Assembly (NCBI RefSeq): GCF_900608595.1 | Contig: NZ_UWYY01000003.1 | Location: forward strand, 310,001-374,000 | Direction of reading: 5' to 3' | DNA: 64,000 nucleotides | From: Promicromonospora panici | Lineage (GTDB): Bacteria > Actinomycetota > Actinomycetes > Actinomycetales > Cellulomonadaceae | Part shown: positions 59,410 to 64,000 of the stretch, one piece after another | Layout: each line of letters opens with the position of its first letter | How positions within the stretch are numbered: the first letter of the stretch is position 1 | Made by a program: the position numbers and the translations under genes | The notes under the pieces: generated by a model | Seen by the model: only the letters and a program-made list of their open reading frames with translations | Database searches by the model: none | Told to the model about the DNA's origin: nothing

Positions 59410-60990
59410 ATGAGCACCGACGAGACGCGTCCCCAGGGCGCCACCCCTGAGCCGGGTGGTCCGGCCGACGAGAGTTCGGTCGGCCCGGACACCGTGTACA
59501 CGGGTCCGGCCTACGAGCCGGCAACCGACCCAGCGACCGGTCCCACGGCCGATCCTGCACCTGTCGCCCCCGGGCAGCGTCCCTACGCGGAGTCCGGCTT
59601 CTTCGCGTCGATCCGCCGTGGCCTCTTCCCGCGCTCCGAGCAGCGCTGGGTGGGCGGCGTCGCGGGCGGCGTCGCCGAGCGCATCGGCTGGGACCCGCTG
59701 CTGGTCCGCGGCCTGCTGATCCTGAGCTTCTTCCTCGGCGGGCTCGGCCTCATCCTGTACGGCATCGGCTGGGCGCTGCTGCCCGAGCGCGACGGCCGCA
59801 TCCACCTCCAGGAGGCGACGCGCGGCAACTTCGACGTGGCGATGCTCGGCTCGGTCGCCGTGTTCCTCGTGGGCTTCGCGTGGGGCGGCCCGCTGGGCTG
59901 GTGGGACGACGGCGGCGGCTGGGGGTGGCTGGGCTTCTTCTTCTGGATCACCGTCCTGGGCGTGGTGTGCTACCTGATCGTCCAGGGTGTGCAGCGGGCC
60001 CGCGACAACTCCGCCGCCCGCCAGTCGGGCACCTACGCCGGCCCCGCGCCGCGGGCCGGTGAGCCGGGCACGACTGCTCCGTTCACACCCGCGCCGCCGG
60101 CCGACTACCGCCGGTCAGACGGCCTGGTCTACGCGTCGGGCGCCGGCCCTGCCCCGTACCGGCAGACGCAGGCGCAGTACCGGCCCGCGCCCGGCGCGGT
60201 CCCCGTGCCGCAGCCGGTCTACACCGCGCCCCCGGCCCGCGTCCGGCGGGGTCCCGGCAGTACCGCCGTCGGGGTCTCCCTGGGTGTGATCCTCCTGATC
60301 GGAGCCCTGCTGCTCGCCGCGGACCGCGTGGGCGCCGTGGACTTCACCGACGGCAACTCCGGTCTCGGGACGGTCTGGCTGGGCATCGCGACGGTCGTGC
60401 TCGGCATCGCCATCTTCGTCTCAGGCCTCCGCGGCCGGTCCAGCGGCTGGCTCGGGTTCTTCGCGATCGTCGCCCTGCTGTTCGGCATGGCCTACATCGC
60501 CGTGGTCGGCGACGGCCGGGACTGGGCGGAGGACGCCGTGGTGCGCGGCGGCGAGATCGAGGAGCTGGTGAACGAACCGAACGACCCGGACGCGGCAACC
60601 ATCACCGAGGGCACCATCGCCGTGCAGACCATCCGGGAGGCGGAGGACGGCTTCTACGTCCGGTGGGGCGACCCCACCATCGACCTGACGGAGCTCAACC
60701 TGTCCGGGGTCGAGCCGGGCGATCCCGTGGTGGTGCCCATCCAGCTCGGCGCGGGCCAGACGGTCGTGCTGGTGCCCGAGGACGTGGCGGTCGAGGCGAA
60801 CGCCTACGTCGCCGCGGGGGTCGTCCAGTGGAACGTCGACGACCAGGACCGGTCCTCGAGCGGCGTCGGCTCCGACAACTACTTCGCGAGCGACGAGGTC
60901 GGTGACGACGGCGCTGTGCTCAGCCTCGACATCGAGGCCGGCGCGGGCGAGGTCATCGTGAGCGAGAGCAGAGGAGGGGACACGCCATGA
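59410..60990 (+). CDS. PspC-domain multi-span membrane protein
   Basis: 526 aa. Disordered Pro/Thr-rich N-terminus, PspC domain (RRGLFPRSEQRWVGGVAGGVAERIGWDPLLVRGLLILSFFLGGLGLILYGIGWALLP), then a second group of TM segments after a 90-residue linker (STAVGVSLGVILLIGALLLAAD; GTVWLGIATVVLGIAIFVSGL; WLGFFAIVALLFGMAYIAVVG) and an extracytoplasmic beta-rich C-terminal domain of about 150 residues similar in layout to LiaF-type sensors. ATG 59410 preferred as leaderless; ATG 59374 in frame (12 residues longer) is possible. Probably senses or buffers envelope stress for the kinase opposite. Confidence 0.82.
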   Translation: MSTDETRPQGATPEPGGPADESSVGPDTVYTGPAYEPATDPATGPTADPAPVAPGQRPYAESGFFASIRRGLFPRSEQRWVGGVAGGVAERIGWDPLLVRGLLILSFFLGGLGLILYGIGWALLPERDGRIHLQEATRGNFDVAMLGSVAVFLVGFAWGGPLGWWDDGGGWGWLGFFFWITVLGVVCYLIVQGVQRARDNSAARQSGTYAGPAPRAGEPGTTAPFTPAPPADYRRSDGLVYASGAGPAPYRQTQAQYRPAPGAVPVPQPVYTAPPARVRRGPGSTAVGVSLGVILLIGALLLAADRVGAVDFTDGNSGLGTVWLGIATVVLGIAIFVSGLRGRSSGWLGFFAIVALLFGMAYIAVVGDGRDWAEDAVVRGGEIEELVNEPNDPDAATITEGTIAVQTIREAEDGFYVRWGDPTIDLTELNLSGVEPGDPVVVPIQLGAGQTVVLVPEDVAVEANAYVAAGVVQWNVDDQDRSSSGVGSDNYFASDEVGDDGAVLSLDIEAGAGEVIVSESRGGDTP

Positions 60991-61703
60991 CCGGGCGCAC
61001 GAACGACAGCGAGAACACGAGCGAGAACACCAGCCGGCCCGAGGGCCAGGACACGAGCGAAGCCATGGACAACAAGACCGAGCACGACACCGACACCACG
61101 GCGGTGCTGCCACCGGCGGAGACCCCGCCGACGCAGGAGATCGCACAGGCCACCCGGCAGGTCCCCGAGGGCACGACGCCTGGGGACTCCGCGCCTGAAG
61201 GCCCCGCATCCGAAGGCCCCGCGCTCGAAGGCCCCGCGCCGGAGGGCGCGGTCCACCCGGCCTACGGCGTCGCGGCGGCCCGGGCCCAGGCGGAGGCGGA
61301 ACCGGCGGCAACCGCCGTCCAGGACGCCCCCGCGGCGGACGACACCGACCCCCTCGCCCCGCTGCGTGACCCGGAGCCCCAGGCGTCGGGCCCGGCGTCG
61401 GGCACGCAGCCCGGTCCGACGCCGCATACCCAGCCGCAGCCCGTTCCGGTGGGGACGGCTCAGCCGCAGCCTGCGCAGCAAGGTCAGCAGGCCGCACAGC
61501 AGGCGCAGCAGCCTGCGGCCAAGCGCGGCCCACGCGTCGGGACGGCGGTGTGGGGCCTGATCGTGATCGCGGTCGGGCTGGGGATCCTCGCGGTCTCGGC
61601 CGGCGTGATCTTCGACCTCGGCGTCGCGCTGATCGTGCTGCTGGGCGCGGCGGGAGTGATCCTCGTCGTCGGCTCGGTGATCTCGAGCGTCCGGCGCCGC
61701 TAG
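60987..61703 (+). CDS. Disordered-tail two-TM membrane protein
   Basis: 238 aa. Residues 1-180 are low-complexity (Thr/Asn/Glu then APEGPASEGPALEGPAPEG repeats, then Pro/Gln-rich), ending in two TM segments (GTAVWGLIVIAVGLGILAVSAGVIF and GVALIVLLGAAGVILVVGSVI) and a short Arg tail. ATGA overlap with the PspC protein implies joint function. No family recognised. Confidence 0.75.
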   Translation: MTGRTNDSENTSENTSRPEGQDTSEAMDNKTEHDTDTTAVLPPAETPPTQEIAQATRQVPEGTTPGDSAPEGPASEGPALEGPAPEGAVHPAYGVAAARAQAEAEPAATAVQDAPAADDTDPLAPLRDPEPQASGPASGTQPGPTPHTQPQPVPVGTAQPQPAQQGQQAAQQAQQPAAKRGPRVGTAVWGLIVIAVGLGILAVSAGVIFDLGVALIVLLGAAGVILVVGSVISSVRRR

Positions 61704-61717
61704 GCGTGGGGAGCAGG

Positions 61718-61768
61718 ACGTCAGGCGATCGGCACCCCGGAATCCCCGGAACACCGATCACCTGACGT
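61718..61768. terminator. 23-nt-arm hairpin between convergent genes
   Basis: 61718-61740 pairs with 61746-61768 (four or five mismatches, some G-U compatible), loop 5 nt, followed by TTT. Between convergent stops at 61703 and 61803; bidirectional terminator. Confidence 0.6.
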
Positions 61769-61802
61769 TTCGCCGTTCCCGCCCCGGACGCCCGGCGCCG
61801 CG

Positions 61803-62672
61803 TCAGCGCCCCGCGATACCCGCGGTGGCGATCCCCTTGACCAGGTGCTTCTGCAGCAGGATCACGATGAGCGCGGTCGGGATCATCGCGATGATGGACG
61901 CCGCCATCTGCAGGTCCCAGCGCGTGCCGAACTGTCCCGAGAAGGTGGCGAGCCCGATCGGCAGCGTGCCCAGGTAGGCGTAGTCGTTGACGACGATCAG
62001 CGGCCACAGGTAGCTGTTCCAGAAGCCGATGAACGTGAACACCGTCAGCACGGCGACCGCCGACCGCGAGAGCGGCAGGATGATCTGCAGGAACGTGCGC
62101 ATCGGTCCCGCGCCGTCCACCCGTGCCGCCTCCTCCAGCTCGAACGGGATCCCGCGAAAGAACTGACGCATGAGGAACGTGCCGAAGGCGGTGAACGCGA
62201 ACGGCAGGACGAGCGACTGCGGAGTGTTCACCCAGCCGAACCACTGCATGAGCTGGAACATCGGCACGACGAGGACCTCCTGCGGCACCATCAGCGTCAG
62301 CAGGAACAGCCCGAACACGAGGTCCCGGCCGCTCCAGCGGAGGCGCCCGAACGCGTACCCGGCCGTCGTCGAGACGACGAGCACGACGAGCGTGCCCGCG
62401 ACGGCGATCACGAGCGAGTTCGAGATGTAGGTGAGGAACGGCCCGTGGCGGAACACCTCGACGAAGTTGCCCCACCGCACCTCGCTGCCGATCAGCGTCG
62501 GCGGGACCGCGAAGATCTGGTCGTTGGGCTTGAGCGCCGAGAAGAACGCGTACACCAGCGGCGTCACGAACAGCAGAGCGGCGACGACGACCGCCACGTA
62601 CTGCAGGACCAGGCGCGGCCCGATCGGCCGCACGGGCGCGGCGAGAACGGCGGCAGGCACGTCAGACCTCAT
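61803..62672 (-). CDS. Sugar ABC transporter permease (MalG/CUT1 type)
   Basis: 289 aa with six TM segments. The EAA loop EEAARVDGAGPMRTFLQIILPLSRSA contacts the ATPase. N-terminal FFSALKPNDQIF and NSLVIAVAGTLVVLVVSTTAGYAFGRL are typical of MalG-like subunits. Start overlaps the preceding permease gene by 11 bp. The ATP-binding subunit is not encoded here, as usual when a shared MsiK-like ATPase serves CUT1 systems. Confidence 0.92.
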   Translation of the reverse strand: MRSDVPAAVLAAPVRPIGPRLVLQYVAVVVAALLFVTPLVYAFFSALKPNDQIFAVPPTLIGSEVRWGNFVEVFRHGPFLTYISNSLVIAVAGTLVVLVVSTTAGYAFGRLRWSGRDLVFGLFLLTLMVPQEVLVVPMFQLMQWFGWVNTPQSLVLPFAFTAFGTFLMRQFFRGIPFELEEAARVDGAGPMRTFLQIILPLSRSAVAVLTVFTFIGFWNSYLWPLIVVNDYAYLGTLPIGLATFSGQFGTRWDLQMAASIIAMIPTALIVILLQKHLVKGIATAGIAGR

Positions 62673-63591
62673 AGTGGACCCACCTCCGCTGCGCCCTGAA
62701 CTGCAGCGCCGTCAGTCCGATGATCACCGCGAACAGGACCCAGGCGGCCGCCGCCGCGAGCCCCATCTGCTGGAACGTGAACGCCTGCTCGTAGATGAAC
62801 ATCACCATCGGCAGGGTCGCGTTGCCGGGGCCACCACCGGTCAGCAGCTGCGGCTGCGCGAACACCTGCATCGACGAGATCATCGTCATGACCGTCGTGA
62901 AGAAGACCGCCGGCGACAGCAGGGGCAGCGTCACCCGGAAGAACATCTGTGCGCCGCGAGCGCCGTCGATCCGCGCCGCCTCGAGCACCGATTCCGGAAG
63001 CTGCTCGATCGCGGCGCAGAAGATGAGCATGTTGTAGCCCATCCCCTGCCACACGGACATGATCACGACCATGACCATCGCCCACTGCGGATGGTTCAGG
63101 AAGCTCGGCAGGGTCAGGTCGAACGCCGCCGTCGTGACGCCGTTGAACAGGCCGTTCGGCTGCAGCAGCATCCGCCACACCAGCACGTTCGCGACCATCG
63201 GTGTCACGACCGGGATGAAGAACAGCACCCGGAACGCCGCCCGTCCGCGGATCCGTGGCCCGAGCAGGAGCGCGAGGCCCAGTGAGACCACGAGGTTCAG
63301 CGGGACGAACAGCAGCGTGAAGACTGCCGAGTTGCGCAGGGCGGGCCAGAAGTCGGGATGGCTCGTGAACAGGTCGACGTAGTTCCCGAACCCGATGAAC
63401 TCGCGGTCGCCCCAGGCGGGCCAGTCGAACAGGCTCATCGCGACGGAGAGGACGACGGGCACGACGGTGAAGACGGTCAGACCCGCCAGGGCCGGGGTGA
63501 TGAACCCCAGCGCCTGGCGGGACTCGGCCTTCCCCAGCTCGCCGCGGCCCCGACGTCGAGGCGCCGCCTCGGCGACGGAGATGCTGGTCAT
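62662..63591 (-). CDS. Sugar ABC transporter permease (MalF/CUT1 type)
   Basis: 309 aa with six TM segments; LGFITPALAGLTVFTVVPVVLSVAMSLFDW is the family N-terminus and VLEAARIDGARGAQMFFRVTLPLLSPA the EAA loop. ATG 63591 gives the usual family length; the 59-residue Arg/Ser-rich extension in frame is not credible. 4 bp downstream of the binding-protein stop, so the three genes form one operon. Confidence 0.92.
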   Translation of the reverse strand: MTSISVAEAAPRRRGRGELGKAESRQALGFITPALAGLTVFTVVPVVLSVAMSLFDWPAWGDREFIGFGNYVDLFTSHPDFWPALRNSAVFTLLFVPLNLVVSLGLALLLGPRIRGRAAFRVLFFIPVVTPMVANVLVWRMLLQPNGLFNGVTTAAFDLTLPSFLNHPQWAMVMVVIMSVWQGMGYNMLIFCAAIEQLPESVLEAARIDGARGAQMFFRVTLPLLSPAVFFTTVMTMISSMQVFAQPQLLTGGGPGNATLPMVMFIYEQAFTFQQMGLAAAAAWVLFAVIIGLTALQFRAQRRWVHYEV

Positions 63592-63595
63592 CCGG

Positions 63596-64000
63596 TCACT
63601 CGCCGAACTGCTGCTGCGTCTGCCCGAGGACGTCGCCGATCGTCGTGTCGCCCGTGTAGACGGAGATGATCTGCGGCGACATCGCCTCGTTGATCTGGGC
63701 CCAGTCGTCCGTGGAGCGCTGCCCCTGGACGCCGGTGAACGCGGCCTCGAACGTCGCCTCCACCTCATCGCGGACGCCCTCGTCGAGCGAGCCGAAGTAG
63801 AGCGGCTGCGAGGACGTGCGCGCCGGGTAGCTGCGGCCCGACGACGCGATGAGGTTCTGCGCGTCCTCGCCGACCAGGGAGCCGAGCACCTTCAGCGCCG
63901 CCTCCTTGTCCGCGCAGTCCGCCGAGATGCCGTAGCCCGACCCGAGCACGAGGCCCAGGTGCTCCCCGTCCTGGCTGGGCAGGTCGACCATGCCGGCGTC
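63596..64000 (-). CDS. Sugar ABC transporter solute-binding protein, C-terminal part only
   Basis: The reading frame is open to the right edge, so the 5' end lies outside the window. About 135 residues are visible: GSGYGISADCADKEAALKVLGSLVGEDAQNLIASSGRSYPARTSS and a C-terminus with repeated acidic helices ending TQQQFGE, the usual form of CUT1 extracellular binding lipoproteins. Sugar specificity cannot be judged. Confidence 0.85.
   Translation of the reverse strand, partial: DAGMVDLPSQDGEHLGLVLGSGYGISADCADKEAALKVLGSLVGEDAQNLIASSGRSYPARTSSQPLYFGSLDEGVRDEVEATFEAAFTGVQGQRSTDDWAQINEAMSPQIISVYTGDTTIGDVLGQTQQQFGE

Noticed and set aside
1..64000. tRNA/rRNA genes, CRISPR arrays, transposases, prophage or attachment sites
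   Set aside because: None seen: no spaced repeat array, no cloverleaf-like conserved stretch, and no integrase or transposase motif in any convincing reading frame.

Overview
The window is about 72% GC, with dense genes, many 4-base stop/start overlaps, GTG starts and many apparent leaderless promoters (a -10-like hexamer 6-7 nt before the start codon). PcrA with a C-terminal extension, PspC/LuxR signalling, APS-reductase-type sulfur assimilation and a Cys-codon leader peptide all point to an actinomycete. A Micrococcales lineage such as Promicromonosporaceae or Cellulomonadaceae is my inference; no rRNA or tRNA is present to confirm it.

Layout. 1-971: 3' part of a membrane acyltransferase. 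1048-3768: pcrA. 3923-7600: a tightly coupled four-gene operon (patatin-like lipase, MGT-type glycosyltransferase, membrane protein, alpha/beta-hydrolase-like protein). 7732-10136: MFS transporter plus anchored beta-propeller protein. 10193-14939 (minus): large secreted DUF4082 multidomain protein and a lipoprotein. 15071-16640: methyltransferase and LysE-type exporter. 16904-43409: a polysaccharide gene cluster of about 26 kb. 43488-48361: housekeeping genes (GNAT, S9 peptidase, thioesterase, DUF456, arylamine N-acetyltransferase, small membrane protein). 48625-52727: sulfite reductase / cysH / cysG operon behind a Cys-rich leader ORF. 52780-57002 (minus): membrane protein, subtilase, and an I9-like lipoprotein. 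57176-61703: PspC-domain histidine kinase / LuxR regulator diverging from a PspC protein. 61803-64000 (minus): sugar ABC transporter, incomplete.

The polysaccharide cluster looks like a Wzx/Wzy-type system: PNPT initiating transferase (41835), seven glycosyltransferases of GT2/GT4/WsaF type, flippase (23423), polymerase (30243), two Wzz-like proteins without kinase domains (28616 and 29442), a deacetylase-like protein, a beta-helix protein, and sugar-modifying enzymes (WlbA/WbpB-like dehydrogenase, SDR, two DegT-type aminotransferases, PglD-like and WbpD-like acyltransferases). Together these suggest an N-acylated amino-sugar polymer. It also holds an AMP-ligase / PLP-decarboxylase / acyl-carrier-protein triad resembling the set known from exosortase-A loci, with no exosortase or PEP-CTERM gene in view.

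The strongest new signal is a repeated DNA word, TTCACCC/GGGTGAA, in the promoter regions of the polysaccharide transcription units and of the neighbouring MFS and DUF4082 genes. At two promoters (31581-31643 and 36463-36401) the layout is identical to the base: two motif copies 12 bp apart, 38 bp to a -10-like hexamer, 6-nt gap, ATG. I read this as one local regulon. The word resembles the Streptomyces PhoP direct-repeat unit (GTTCACC), but the spacing mostly does not match, so the regulator is open. Other notable items are a leaderless Cys-codon leader peptide before the sulfur operon, a free-standing propeptide-like lipoprotein next to a subtilase, a dispersed palindrome used as a terminator, and two overlapping -10 boxes in a 24-bp divergent spacer.
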